Part shown: one piece after another, positions 16,304 through 28,070 of the stretch | Numbering within the stretch: the first letter of the stretch is position 1 | Layout: every line of letters begins with the position of its first letter | NCBI RefSeq assembly: GCF_900258515.1 | Contig: NZ_LT984884.1 | Coordinates: forward strand, 2,143,353 to 2,207,352 | Source: Lentibacillus sp. Marseille-P4043 | Lineage (GTDB): Bacteria > Bacillota > Bacilli > Bacillales > Amphibacillaceae | Reading direction: 5' to 3' | DNA length: 64,000 bases | Translations under genes and position numbers: made by a program | The notes under the pieces: model-generated | The model's database searches: none | What the model was told of the DNA's origin: nothing | Seen by the model: the letters and a program-made list of their open reading frames with translations, nothing else

Positions 16304-16320
16304 AAGTTAGGAGGGGTAAA

Positions 16321-19272
<2,952 letters not shown>

Positions 19273-19364
19273 TTGGTAATAACGTTTATATGCACTGTTG
19301 ATAAGTTAGTAGTGCTGTATGTTACCAAAGGATGATGGGATAATACTATAAGGAGGTTTTTAAC

Positions 19365-20762
19365 ATGGCTAAAGAAGTACCAGAAATGGAAGAATATCAA
19401 TATGGATTTCATGATAAAGACGTCTCTATTTTCCGTACAGAACGTGGTTTGACACCTGCCGTAGTTAAAGAAATTTCAAAGATGAAAAATGAACCACAAT
19501 GGATGTTGGACTACCGCCTAAAAGCATTGGATCATTTCTACAAGCGACCAATGCCACAATGGGGCGGGGATCTTTCTGAATTGAATTTTGATGAAATAGT
19601 TTACTACGTTAAACCATCTGAACGACAAGGAAAGTCTTGGGATGAAGTACCAGATGAAATAAAACAGACTTTTGATAAATTGGGTATTCCAGAAGCAGAA
19701 CAAAAATATCTAGCTGGTGTTTCTGCGCAATATGAGTCAGAAGTTGTTTACCAAAGTTTGAAAGAAGATCTTGCTGAACTTGGGATTATTTTTAAAGATA
19801 CAGACAGAGCATTACAGGAAAACGAAGAACTTTTCAAAGAGTATTTCGGAAAAGTTATCCCTGCAACAGATAATAAGTTTGCTGCACTGAATTCAGCAGT
19901 ATGGTCTGGCGGATCATTCATCTATGTTCCGAAAGGTGTGGAAACTACAACACCATTACAAGCATATTTCCGGATTAACTCAGAAAATATGGGGCAATTT
20001 GAACGTACACTAATTATTGTTGATGAAGGCGCATCTGTCCATTATGTAGAAGGTTGTACAGCACCAACATATACAACGAACAGTTTACACAGTGCGGTTG
20101 TTGAAATCTTTGTTCATAAAGATGCGTATTGCCGTTATACAACAATTCAGAACTGGGCAAATAACGTTTATAATCTGGTTACGAAACGTGCTACATGTGA
20201 TGCAAACGCAACAATGGAATGGATCGATGGTAACATTGGATCTAAATTAACGATGAAATATCCTGCTGTTCTCTTGAAAGGTGAGGGTGCTCGCGGGAAC
20301 ACACTATCCATTGCAATTGCTGGTCGTGGGCAAGTTCAAGATGCTGGATCAAAAATGCATCATCTTGCACCAAACACGTCATCGACAATTGTTTCCAAAT
20401 CCATCTCTAAGCATGGTGGTAAAGTAAACTATCGTGGACTAGTTCATTTTGGACGTAAAGCGGAAAACGCTCGATCAAATGTTGAGTGTGATACATTAAT
20501 TATGGATAATGAGTCAACTTCAGATACAATCCCTTACAATGAAGTGTATAATAATAATATTTCATTGGAACATGAGGCAAAGGTATCGAAAGTCTCTGAA
20601 GAACAATTATTCTATTTGATGAGCAGAGGTCTTACCGAAGAAGAAGCAACAGAAATGATCGTAATGGGCTTCATCGAGCCATTTACGAAAGAGCTGCCAA
20701 TGGAATATGCAGTTGAAATGAACCGACTTATCAAGTTCGAAATGGAAGGTTCAATTGGATAA
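19365..20762 (+). CDS. sufB: Fe-S cluster assembly protein SufB
   Basis: Main scaffold subunit of the SufBC2D complex. Highly conserved blocks are visible: [52 protein letters not shown] and the C-terminal [20 protein letters not shown]. Length 465 residues, typical. RBS AAGGAGGT before ATG 19365. It is the last gene of the suf operon, separated from sufU by 92 bp and followed by a strong terminator. Confidence 0.96.
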   Translation: MAKEVPEMEEYQYGFHDKDVSIFRTERGLTPAVVKEISKMKNEPQWMLDYRLKALDHFYKRPMPQWGGDLSELNFDEIVYYVKPSERQGKSWDEVPDEIKQTFDKLGIPEAEQKYLAGVSAQYESEVVYQSLKEDLAELGIIFKDTDRALQENEELFKEYFGKVIPATDNKFAALNSAVWSGGSFIYVPKGVETTTPLQAYFRINSENMGQFERTLIIVDEGASVHYVEGCTAPTYTTNSLHSAVVEIFVHKDAYCRYTTIQNWANNVYNLVTKRATCDANATMEWIDGNIGSKLTMKYPAVLLKGEGARGNTLSIAIAGRGQVQDAGSKMHHLAPNTSSTIVSKSISKHGGKVNYRGLVHFGRKAENARSNVECDTLIMDNESTSDTIPYNEVYNNNISLEHEAKVSKVSEEQLFYLMSRGLTEEEATEMIVMGFIEPFTKELPMEYAVEMNRLIKFEMEGSIG

Positions 20763-20773
20763 TAATATAAGAA

Positions 20774-20810
20774 AAAGGGTGGTCCCTCAATTCGGGACCA
20801 CCCTTTTTTT
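20774..20810. terminator. suf operon terminator (bidirectional)
   Basis: Perfect 13-bp stem AAAGGGTGGTCCC / GGGACCACCCTTT with seven T residues following, and an A-run on the other side. It serves sufB and the convergent TPR gene. Confidence 0.95.
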
Positions 20811-20817
20811 CTATTAA

Positions 20818-22200
20818 TTAACCCACATTATCCTTTTTCAATTGAATCAATAATTGTTGATAAATATAGGCTTCCTCTTCATTCCCAATCTGTTTATAGA
20901 CATTCGCCAACAATTTAACCGGTTCTGGATTTTCCGGAGTTAGTTCCATCTCCCATTTAAAACAATCAATCGCCTTTTCTACCTGGTTGAATTCTAAATA
21001 TATTTTCCCTAATGGAAGCTGCTGATCGGGGTCATTTTCTAATGTCTTGAGTTTTGTTACCTTTTGTTCGATTGGAAGGTGAATACTCGCCTCATGGAAT
21101 GGGATAAACCAGTTTTGGATTTGTTCCAGTGAGTAATGCGTTAAAAAAGTTGATACGAATCTTGTGCAGGCATTCTCTAACATTTTATGGTCAGTTGCAA
21201 ATAATTGAATTAAGCTGCTATTCGACTGATGAAACAAGTCAGGAAAGATCGCGTTATCAGCTTTTTCCATACTGGTTCCGATTTTTGATAGTTGATCAGG
21301 ATGTGGTCTGTAATCATGGGTGATGACAAATCGAACAATTTCGTTTGCATTTTTTGCGTCAACTAAGCTCGCGAATAGAACCTCCTGTAAATTTGTGTGT
21401 TTATTATTTTCACTATCCAGCGATTTTAAAATGTAAAGTTGATCTTCTTTATTAAATTTCTCTAAAAGCTCTTGGATGTACGTGAAATTCTCTGAGGTAA
21501 ATTGATTGGTTAGCAAGTGGATTCGAATAATGAGTTCATCAATCCAACGATTTTGGTCTTTATACAATTGAATCAGTATTGGTGATACATCAGTCTGAGA
21601 GAGGTGGTCGAAATAGTATGTTTCAGCATTGATTGGATCCTTGACATAATCCGTGTGTTGCTGATGTGAATGAAACTGTGCGATATTGTTTAACATGTCA
21701 TTGGCAAAATTATATGTATCATCATAGTGCTGGTACATGGTTAGCAATTGATATGCGGCAACTATCTTTCCATCTCGGCGATGGTGATTATAGACTTGTT
21801 TTAGTAATTCTTGAATGGTTTCGTGTGGTAGAAAGGAATCAAAGAACGTGAAGATATGGACAGTTTCAATTGGAGAGTACTTTTGTTGGACTTTATTATA
21901 CAGTTGTTTAAAGCTAACAAATGTAATTGCTTTTTGCTTTTTAATTAGTATCGTCGTAATCGGGTGTAATCCATCAAAAACAATTCCCTTTGAAAAGGCA
22001 CGATGGATGAAAGAATCATCGTTTATGTTGTTGGCTTTTGCCCCAGTAAGAAAGTTATTTTTATAGAAGAACAAATAGTAAAAGTTTTGCTGGTTATCAC
22101 ATGCTTCGATAATTTTTGCTTGACGATACATTGTCATTTTACATGGAGTTAAGTCCAGATTTTTCTTGTTTAGTCGTATTGAAAATTGGTTTGTTGTCAT
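20818..22200 (-). CDS. TPR-repeat protein of unknown function
   Basis: A 460-residue, probably cytosolic protein rich in Q, H and N. The C-terminal ~80 residues form recognisable tetratricopeptide units (LGKIYLEFNQVEKAIDCFKW, VKLLANVYKQIGNEEEAYIY). The remaining sequence is alpha-helical without a catalytic motif. ATG 22200 is preceded by AAGGAGGT; a longer frame from 22230 would contain this site. It is a single gene convergent with suf. TPRs suggest protein-protein interaction; no specific role can be assigned. Confidence 0.75.
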   Translation of the reverse strand: MTTNQFSIRLNKKNLDLTPCKMTMYRQAKIIEACDNQQNFYYLFFYKNNFLTGAKANNINDDSFIHRAFSKGIVFDGLHPITTILIKKQKAITFVSFKQLYNKVQQKYSPIETVHIFTFFDSFLPHETIQELLKQVYNHHRRDGKIVAAYQLLTMYQHYDDTYNFANDMLNNIAQFHSHQQHTDYVKDPINAETYYFDHLSQTDVSPILIQLYKDQNRWIDELIIRIHLLTNQFTSENFTYIQELLEKFNKEDQLYILKSLDSENNKHTNLQEVLFASLVDAKNANEIVRFVITHDYRPHPDQLSKIGTSMEKADNAIFPDLFHQSNSSLIQLFATDHKMLENACTRFVSTFLTHYSLEQIQNWFIPFHEASIHLPIEQKVTKLKTLENDPDQQLPLGKIYLEFNQVEKAIDCFKWEMELTPENPEPVKLLANVYKQIGNEEEAYIYQQLLIQLKKDNVG

Positions 22201-22380
22201 TATTTTACCTCCTTGTTTCATTCTAATCATAACATATATACAGCTATTCTACACGGATGGTTAATTAGAATAACCAAGTCGTGAGTATAAGGTTGGGATT
22301 CGTTGTAAATCAATGCTAGTATTGTGTAAGGGAGTTTTTGCTTCGATTATAGCTAGTGTTTTAGAGATGAGGTTTTATTA

Positions 22381-23196
22381 TTGGTTTACATTATTTGTAT
22401 ATTGATCGGTGTGATCACAGCTTTTGTAGGAAGTTTAATTGGCCTCGGTGGTGGCATTATATTAATCCCAAGTTTATTATTTTTATATCATTATTCAGAC
22501 ATGTTTGCCTGGGCAACACCACAAATAATTGTTGGAATATCTTTAATTGTGATGGTTGTTACAGCTTTATCCTCATCCATTTCTTATTTTAAAAAAGGTC
22601 GTGTTGACTATAAAACAGGTCTGTTATTTTTAGCGGGCAGTATTCCCGGAGGTGTTCTTGGTTCTTGGTTAAATCAGTATATTAATGCAGAACATTTTTC
22701 GGTTTATTTCGGTATTTTAATGGTAGCTTTGTCTTTATTATTTTTAATAAAACGAAAGCCAAAATCAACTACAAATGGGAATAATAAAAATAAGCGAACA
22801 TTCAAGGTAGATGGAGAAACATATCAGTATACCGTTTCATTTTGGTCTGCGTTTATACTTTCATTGATCGTTGGAATGCTATCCGGTTTATTTGGTATTG
22901 GTGGCGGATCCATTATGGTACCAGCCATGATCATTTTGTACGGTATACCAATGCATATCGCAACTGCTACATCAATGTTTATGATTGTATTTATTAGTAT
23001 CATTAGTGCAAGCACCCATATCGTGTTAGGACATGTTTCCTGGGAGCATGTTTTCTTCTTCATTCCAGGTGCATGGATTGGCGGAATGATCGGGGCTTGG
23101 GCAAATCAGCGATTAAAAGGAAATATACTGGAGTGGATATTACGTATATTACTTGTTATCATTGGAATTCGCTTGATATTAGAAGGTTTATCTTAA
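22381..23196 (+). CDS. TauE/SafE family membrane transporter (YunE-like)
   Basis: Predicted permease of the TauE/SafE (DUF81) family, proposed to export sulfite or organosulfonate-type anions. About eight hydrophobic helices in two homologous halves, each starting with a glycine-rich stretch (GSLIGLGGGIILIPSLL; SGLFGIGGGSIMVPAMI), the family signature. TTG start at 22381 after GATGAGG. It lies 12 bp before yunD and matches B. subtilis yunE in context, so an operon with yunD and yunC is likely. The substrate is unknown. Confidence 0.88.
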   Translation: MVYIICILIGVITAFVGSLIGLGGGIILIPSLLFLYHYSDMFAWATPQIIVGISLIVMVVTALSSSISYFKKGRVDYKTGLLFLAGSIPGGVLGSWLNQYINAEHFSVYFGILMVALSLLFLIKRKPKSTTNGNNKNKRTFKVDGETYQYTVSFWSAFILSLIVGMLSGLFGIGGGSIMVPAMIILYGIPMHIATATSMFMIVFISIISASTHIVLGHVSWEHVFFFIPGAWIGGMIGAWANQRLKGNILEWILRILLVIIGIRLILEGLS

Positions 23197-23208
23197 GGGG
23201 TATGAAAC

Positions 23209-24615
23209 ATGGAGGAAAAAATCTATTTTTACTATACAAATGATTTACATAGTAACTTTGAACAATGGTCAAGAGTAGCCGGTTTTCTAAAAGGAGCTAA
23301 AGCATCTAAAACAGCGAATCATGAATCTTGTTGGCTGTTTGATATTGGTGATCATGTGGACCGTGTTCATCCGATTGCCGAGGCGTTTATGGGAAAGGCG
23401 AATGTAGCATTAATGAATGAAGTGGGTTATGATTGTGCAACGATTGGGAATAACGAAGGAATCACTTTAGCACATGACGACTTATCTGAACTTTATGATG
23501 AAGCCGATTTTCAAGTGGTTTGTGCTAATTTACATAACACAATGGAGTTGGAGAAAGAACCAGAATGGCTAAAGCCTGTTGTTCACTTTCAATCGATAAA
23601 TGGTGTGAGGATTGGGGTAATTGGACTTACTGCCCCGTTTAATGCTTATTATGAATTGCTGCAATGGCATGTTTCGGATCCGTATGAAACGTTGGATGCA
23701 TATATTCAATCAGTAAAACAATCAGCAGATGTTATTGTTTTGTTATCTCACCTAGGAATTAGTGAAGACCAAGAGATAGCAAGGCGCTTCGATGATATTG
23801 ACGTTATTATCGGTGGACATACGCATCACTTATTACGTACAGGTGAGACGATTAATAACACAATTATTACTGCTGCGGGAAAGCATTGCGCTTTTGTTGG
23901 TGAAGTAATTTTAACCTGGGACCACACAAACAATAAGCTGATTGCAAAGGAGGCTTACACGACGGATGTTACGCATTTGTCGAAGGATCATTCAACTGAA
24001 ACAATGTTGCTTGAGCTATCCGAGAGAGCGGACGTTCTCTTAGATCAGACAGTTATATCGTTGAACGAAACAATTGAGGTTAAGTGGTTTCAGGAAACAG
24101 AAATGATGCAGAAACTAACGGATACAATGAAAAACTGGACAGACGCAGATTGTGCCATGTTAAATGCAGGTGTTTTACTTGATCGCTTTGAAAAAGGGGA
24201 CATTACGTATCAAGACATCCATCGTATATGTCCACACCCAATTAATCCTTGTGTTGTAGAATTAAATGGTGACGAACTTAGAGAAGTGGTTCGCGCTTCT
24301 TTTACAAAAGAATTAATGGAGCTAAAATTAAAAGGTTTTGGCTTCCGTGGTGAAGTTATTGGCAGGATGATTTTTTCAGGATTGGAAATTGATACAACCA
24401 TGCACAAAGATGGTCACGAATCCGTTAAAGAAGTTACTTTTAATCATGAACAGCTTGATCCAGATCGAATCTATTCAGTAGCTGTTGCCGATACATTTAC
24501 GTTTGGCCGATTGTTGCCGGAAGTGGCAAAATCGGAAACGAAAAAATATTTCTTGCCGGAGTTTTTACGTGATTTGCTTGCTTATACATTGCGCCATGAC
24601 TTTGCTAACCAATAA
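23209..24615 (+). CDS. yunD: Metallophosphatase / 5'-nucleotidase-like protein (YunD)
   Basis: Calcineurin-like phosphatase fused to a 5'-nucleotidase C-terminal domain. The metal-binding motifs are FYYTNDLHSNFEQW, FDIGDHVDR, ATIGNNEG, LLSHLGIS and VIIGGHTHHLL. The usual GNHE motif reads GNNE here, which I recall as common in YunD proteins. There is no signal peptide, so it is expected to be cytoplasmic, unlike UshA. Length 468. ATG after AAGGGGTATGAAAC, 12 bp from the transporter gene. The substrate is unknown; a nucleotide or phosphoester is inferred. Confidence 0.87.
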   Translation: MEEKIYFYYTNDLHSNFEQWSRVAGFLKGAKASKTANHESCWLFDIGDHVDRVHPIAEAFMGKANVALMNEVGYDCATIGNNEGITLAHDDLSELYDEADFQVVCANLHNTMELEKEPEWLKPVVHFQSINGVRIGVIGLTAPFNAYYELLQWHVSDPYETLDAYIQSVKQSADVIVLLSHLGISEDQEIARRFDDIDVIIGGHTHHLLRTGETINNTIITAAGKHCAFVGEVILTWDHTNNKLIAKEAYTTDVTHLSKDHSTETMLLELSERADVLLDQTVISLNETIEVKWFQETEMMQKLTDTMKNWTDADCAMLNAGVLLDRFEKGDITYQDIHRICPHPINPCVVELNGDELREVVRASFTKELMELKLKGFGFRGEVIGRMIFSGLEIDTTMHKDGHESVKEVTFNHEQLDPDRIYSVAVADTFTFGRLLPEVAKSETKKYFLPEFLRDLLAYTLRHDFANQ

Positions 24616-24721
24616 TGGCTGAACCAATTTTTTTGACTGATGGAACGTCCATGTAATTAAGTGACATTGCCCGAGCCCCATGAATACGATGTAGTGTGAG
24701 GCAAGAAGGAGGCATGGGTGA

Positions 24722-25024
24722 ATGATTACGGTTAATCCATTAGAGATTGATGGTATGTTTTTTACAGCAATTACAGTGGAACTACCAAAGACGAATTTGT
24801 TAATGATTTCAAATGAGATTGGCTACATTATGTGTGGAGCGCTCGACGTGGATGTATTAAATGATGTATTGGCAGAACGGAAAGTAATCGCAGCACGGGC
24901 TGTAGGTGTCAAAACAATTGATGATTTACTACATGCACCACTCGAGAAAATAACGAATGCATCAAAAGCTTATGGCTGGAAATCTGGCATGATTGGAAGA
25001 GATGCACTGATGAAAATATCATAA
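24722..25024 (+). CDS. yunC: DUF1805 protein YunC
   Basis: A 100-residue small protein of the YunC family (DUF1805) of unknown function. Family features are LLMISNEIGYIMCGALDVDV and the AARAVGVKTIDDLL-APLEKIT segment. It follows yunD as in B. subtilis, though separated by ~105 bp. RBS AAGGAGGCATGGGTGA just before ATG 24722. A solid terminator follows directly. Confidence 0.9.
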   Translation: MITVNPLEIDGMFFTAITVELPKTNLLMISNEIGYIMCGALDVDVLNDVLAERKVIAARAVGVKTIDDLLHAPLEKITNASKAYGWKSGMIGRDALMKIS

Positions 25025-25026
25025 AC

Positions 25027-25060
25027 AAACATGTCTTCCAGAATGGGAGGCATGTTTTTG
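25027..25060 (+). terminator. Terminator after yunC
   Basis: Stem AAACATGTCTTCC / GGGAGGCATGTTT with short loop and T-run, directly after the yunC stop. Confidence 0.85.
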
Positions 25061-25098
25061 ATTGTAGTATAGCTAACGACTTTCGAAAAGTTTTTCTG

Positions 25099-25626
25099 AA
25101 AGATTGGGACTGCGATTACTCGCCCCATTGAACACATTTGTTGTTTTTGCACAATAGAAATAAAATGCGACGTAGTGACAATTTTTTTTGTAACGCTTTC
25201 TCTCACTCTAATATGGCATGAGTGCTTGACCCCGCTACGTCAGAATACTTCGCTTTCCGTGGGCACGGCCTCAGCCTCCTCGGAAGCAAAAAGCGCTTCC
25301 TGCGGGGTCTTCGGACACGTGCTGTTCCCACAGGAGTCTACGTATTCTGCCTCCGCTGATAGAGAATTCCTGATTATTTGTGGTTATTACCCATGAAATC
25401 AATGTCAGAAGAATTCTTATTACTTGAAAGAAGGCTATTCTAAGGTGCGGAAAAATGCGAGACTCCGATGGGAAAAGGAACAGTCTGAAGACACCAAAGG
25501 AAGTGGTGGGAGGCTGAAGCGTTCCCTATGGAAAGCGAGTATTTTTCCGCAGCGCCGAATTAGCACTCATCTTATACAGGATGGAAGGAAGTCACGCAAA
25601 TTTACGTCGCATTTTATACAACTACG
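25099..25626. repeat. Composite inverted-repeat element, copy D+E
   Basis: Starts with the outer tail AAAGATTGGGACTGCG, then terminal repeat AAATAAAATGCGACGTA (25158-25174), and ends with TTTACGTCGCATTTTATA (25601-25618) plus CAACTACG. The left half holds CAGAATACTTCGCTTTCC, GGCCTCAGCCTCCTCGGAAG and GGGGTCTTCGGACACGTGC; the right half holds GCGGAAAAATGCGAGACTCC, GGGAGGCTGAAGCGTTCCC and GAAAGCGAGTATTTTTCCGC. The halves are diverged inverted copies of one module. No believable coding sequence. It fills most of the 720-bp yunC to HD-GYP gap. Confidence 0.8.
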
Positions 25627-25743
25627 AAAAATCCATTACGGGGAGTGTCTTCTAGAAATATTACCAAAAATTTGTTATTATTTTTATATACATATGTCGA
25701 ATTGAGGCGGAATTTGCCGAAAGTCAGAAGTTAGGAGATCATG

Positions 25744-26826
25744 ATGAGACTTACTAGTACAAAATCGACTAAACCTGGAACAATACTTGGACAAACAATT
25801 TATAATGATAATGGACAAGTATTGATTCAAAAAGGGTTAGCTTTAACCGAAAGAATGATCAGCCGTCTTTTAAACCAAGGAATCACCTATATTTATATAG
25901 AAGATGATGTAACTGCCGATGTACAAGTTAAACCAGTTATTTCGGAAAGTCTTCGAAAAGAAGCCTCGGACACAATCAAATCAATATTTGCTGAGGTTAA
26001 GCAGGATGGAATTAAGAATCGCTCATTTATTTTTGAAAAACAGGGAACACAATTAACATCAATTGTTGAGAAAATCATGAACGAAATCCTAAATCGTAAA
26101 GAAACATTATCATTACTGGCAAATATTTTTATTACAGATGACTATATTTTCCAGCATTCCTTAAATGTTACAATTTACTCATTGGCTATCGGTACGGAAC
26201 TTAATCTCACCAAAAAGGAATTATCTGAAATAGGTACTGGTGCGATGCTACATGATATAGGTAAAATTTTTCTAGATCAGGATATTTTGCAGAAACCTGG
26301 TAAACTAACCGATGAAGAATTTGAAATGATTAAACAACATACTAAATTAGGTTTTGATTTTTTACGGAAACAAATGGATCTTCCTTCTGTTATTGCCCAT
26401 TGTGCGTATCAACACCATGAACGGTTAGATGGTACTGGTTATCCGCGAGAACTTGTTGGTGACGCCATTCATAAATATGCAAAATTAATCGGTATTGCCG
26501 ATGTTTTTGATGCTGTTACAAGTAATCGTGTTTACCGTGATGCAATGCTACCACATGAAGGACTAGAAATTCTTTATGCAGGTGCAACTTGCTTATTTGA
26601 TAAAGAAATGGTTGAAGCGTTTAAAAAGAGTGTCGCGGTTTATCCAAATGGATTGTCTGTTCAATTAAGTGATGGTCGAAAGGGTGTTGTTGCCAGACAA
26701 AATAAAAGTCTATGTGATCGCCCAATCGTTCGAATTGTTGAAGAAAAAAATACCCAACTTGTAACTCCGTATGAAATCGATTTAGCTTCCATTGTTAATG
26801 TTACGATTTCAGCTTGTCAGAAATAA
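25744..26826 (+). CDS. HD-GYP domain protein (predicted cyclic-dinucleotide phosphodiesterase)
   Basis: The C-terminal two thirds form an HD-GYP domain: HSLNVTIYSLAIG, MLHDIGKIFLDQDILQKPG, IKQHTKLGFDFLR, and the diagnostic YQHHERLDGTGYPREL. Metal-ligating H/HD/H/H/HH residues are all present. The expected chemistry is hydrolysis of c-di-GMP or related molecules. The N-terminal ~100 residues lack a known sensor; no membrane segments. Tandem ATGs at 25741 and 25744; TTAGGAG fits 25744. It sits between yunC and yunB, where B. subtilis has no such gene. A strong terminator follows. Confidence 0.88.
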   Translation: MRLTSTKSTKPGTILGQTIYNDNGQVLIQKGLALTERMISRLLNQGITYIYIEDDVTADVQVKPVISESLRKEASDTIKSIFAEVKQDGIKNRSFIFEKQGTQLTSIVEKIMNEILNRKETLSLLANIFITDDYIFQHSLNVTIYSLAIGTELNLTKKELSEIGTGAMLHDIGKIFLDQDILQKPGKLTDEEFEMIKQHTKLGFDFLRKQMDLPSVIAHCAYQHHERLDGTGYPRELVGDAIHKYAKLIGIADVFDAVTSNRVYRDAMLPHEGLEILYAGATCLFDKEMVEAFKKSVAVYPNGLSVQLSDGRKGVVARQNKSLCDRPIVRIVEEKNTQLVTPYEIDLASIVNVTISACQK

Positions 26827-26844
26827 TATAAAATCGGGAATTCT

Positions 26845-26886
26845 AACCCCTCTAAAACAAGCATAAGTTGTTTTAGGGGGGTTTTC
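26845..26886 (+). terminator. Terminator whose 3' arm doubles as the yunB ribosome site
   Basis: Sixteen-bp stem 26845-26860 with 26868-26883 (one G-T wobble) followed by TTTT. The right arm contains AGGGGGG, spaced correctly for the yunB TTG start at 26890. Confidence 0.85.
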
Positions 26887-26889
26887 ATA

Positions 26890-27681
26890 TTGAGAAAACG
26901 ACTAGCTTTTGGAAAGAGACGATCACCACCTCCAGTAAAAAACATTTTTGTTATCACCATGATTTTATTTGTGTTAATGATTTGGTTAAGTTTTGTAATA
27001 GTTGATAAAGGAATTAAACCAACATTAATGGATGTTGCAGAAACAAAAACAACTGAATTCGCCACAAGGGCGATAAATGCAGCTGTTAAATTTGCCGAGA
27101 CCTATGAATTTCAAGATGTAACGGATGTTACGCAGAATGAAAATGGTGATATCACTTCCTGGAAATTTAATTCTGCTGCAGTCAATGAAATTAATCGTTA
27201 TGCAACGGATCGAGTGGAGGAATTCTTTAAACGAATGAACAGTGGTGAAATACCACCGGAGGAGCAAGAAAATTTAAATCTAGACTATGGTGATACAGCT
27301 GAAGAAAAAAGTAACGAGGATCCAACTGTAGTAGAAATCCCTTTAGGTCAGGCAACAGGTAATACCATTTTTGCCAACTTAGGACCAAAAATCCCTGTTA
27401 ATTTAGAACTCGTTGGTAATGTAAAGACCGACGTTGTTCATGATATAGAGGGATTTGGGATTAATAGTGCGCTAATTAAAGTATATATTCATGTAGAGGC
27501 AGAGGTCCAAATTGTTATACCGTTTTCAACTGGAGTAAAAGAAGTAAGTACAGATGTATATGCAACTTCAGGAGTAATTAATTTAGGTGTTCCAGATTTT
27601 TATGGTGAGGGAGGAAATAATAATCCATCCATATCAATCCCGAAAGATGACTTTGAAAAAGACTTGCAAGATGATAAATAG
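26890..27681 (+). CDS. yunB: Sporulation protein YunB
   Basis: Single-pass membrane protein. After a basic start (MRKRLAFGKRRSPPP) comes one hydrophobic helix (FVITMILFVLMIWLSFVIV), with the rest extracytoplasmic. YunB is a mother-cell (SigE-dependent) sporulation gene in B. subtilis. Conserved text includes GNTIFANLGPKIPVNLELVG and a VDVYATSGVINLGVPDFYG-type ending. TTG start. Its ribosome site lies in the terminator hairpin of the preceding gene, so translation may differ between read-through and locally initiated transcripts. 263 residues, normal length. Confidence 0.92.
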   Translation: MRKRLAFGKRRSPPPVKNIFVITMILFVLMIWLSFVIVDKGIKPTLMDVAETKTTEFATRAINAAVKFAETYEFQDVTDVTQNENGDITSWKFNSAAVNEINRYATDRVEEFFKRMNSGEIPPEEQENLNLDYGDTAEEKSNEDPTVVEIPLGQATGNTIFANLGPKIPVNLELVGNVKTDVVHDIEGFGINSALIKVYIHVEAEVQIVIPFSTGVKEVSTDVYATSGVINLGVPDFYGEGGNNNPSISIPKDDFEKDLQDDK

Positions 27682-27692
27682 TTTAGTATAGT
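27664..27692 (+). promoter_or_regulatory. Promoter of the lysine riboswitch / NhaC gene
   Basis: TTGCAA (27664-27669), 17 bp, TATAGT (27687-27692). The -35 box lies in the last codons of yunB, about 35 nt upstream of the riboswitch. Confidence 0.7.
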
Positions 27693-27721
27693 TAGGTTAA
27701 TAATTAAATAATTTAACCTTA

Positions 27722-27906
27722 TCAGATCGGTGAGGTAGAGGTGCAAATGAGATTAGTAATCAATCGGAGAATGACAACGATGATGATTGACAAAAGGATT
27801 GTTTGCCGAAGTGTAATAAGGGTCAGACTTATTATTGCTGGTGTATCTTTGAACAAAGGATATACTGTCATGCTTATCGGAATGCATGGAGAACTACTGA
27901 TCGAAA
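27722..27906 (+). ncRNA. Lysine riboswitch (L-box)
   Basis: L-box features read in order: GATCGGTGAGGTAGAGGTGC at the 5' side, the CAATCGGAG...GGATTGTTTGCCGAAG arm, a TAATAAGGGTCAGACTTATTA hairpin region, GCTGGTGTATCTTTG...GGATATACTGTCATGC, and the closing GCATGGAGAACTACTGATC. P1 forms between GATCGGT and ACTGATC. A terminator follows at 27930. The riboswitch should repress the downstream NhaC-type transporter when lysine is plentiful. Confidence 0.95.
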
Positions 27907-27929
27907 TGGAGGATAACGTATACTTTTTT

Positions 27930-27968
27930 TAGCAATGGTAGGTTATTTTCTATCGTTGCTTTTTTGTG
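27930..27968 (+). terminator. Regulated terminator of the lysine riboswitch
   Basis: Stem AGCAATGGTAG / CTATCGTTGCT (with G-T pairs) followed by TTTTTTG. Expression platform between aptamer and transporter gene. Confidence 0.88.
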
Positions 27969-28070
27969 TTTTTTGGCAAGGATTGTTTGCCAAATAGGAC
28001 ATGAAGCTAAGTTCCTCTTATTTTGTGGCGTATCTCTATGTACGAGTTATTATAAATGGAGGTAGCAATT

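Noticed and set aside
23209..24615. Inactive metallophosphatase because GNHE reads GNNE
   Set aside because: The same reading appears to be typical of YunD proteins and all other metal motifs are intact.
27741..27932. 63-codon frame upstream of the NhaC gene
   Set aside because: It lies wholly within the lysine riboswitch.
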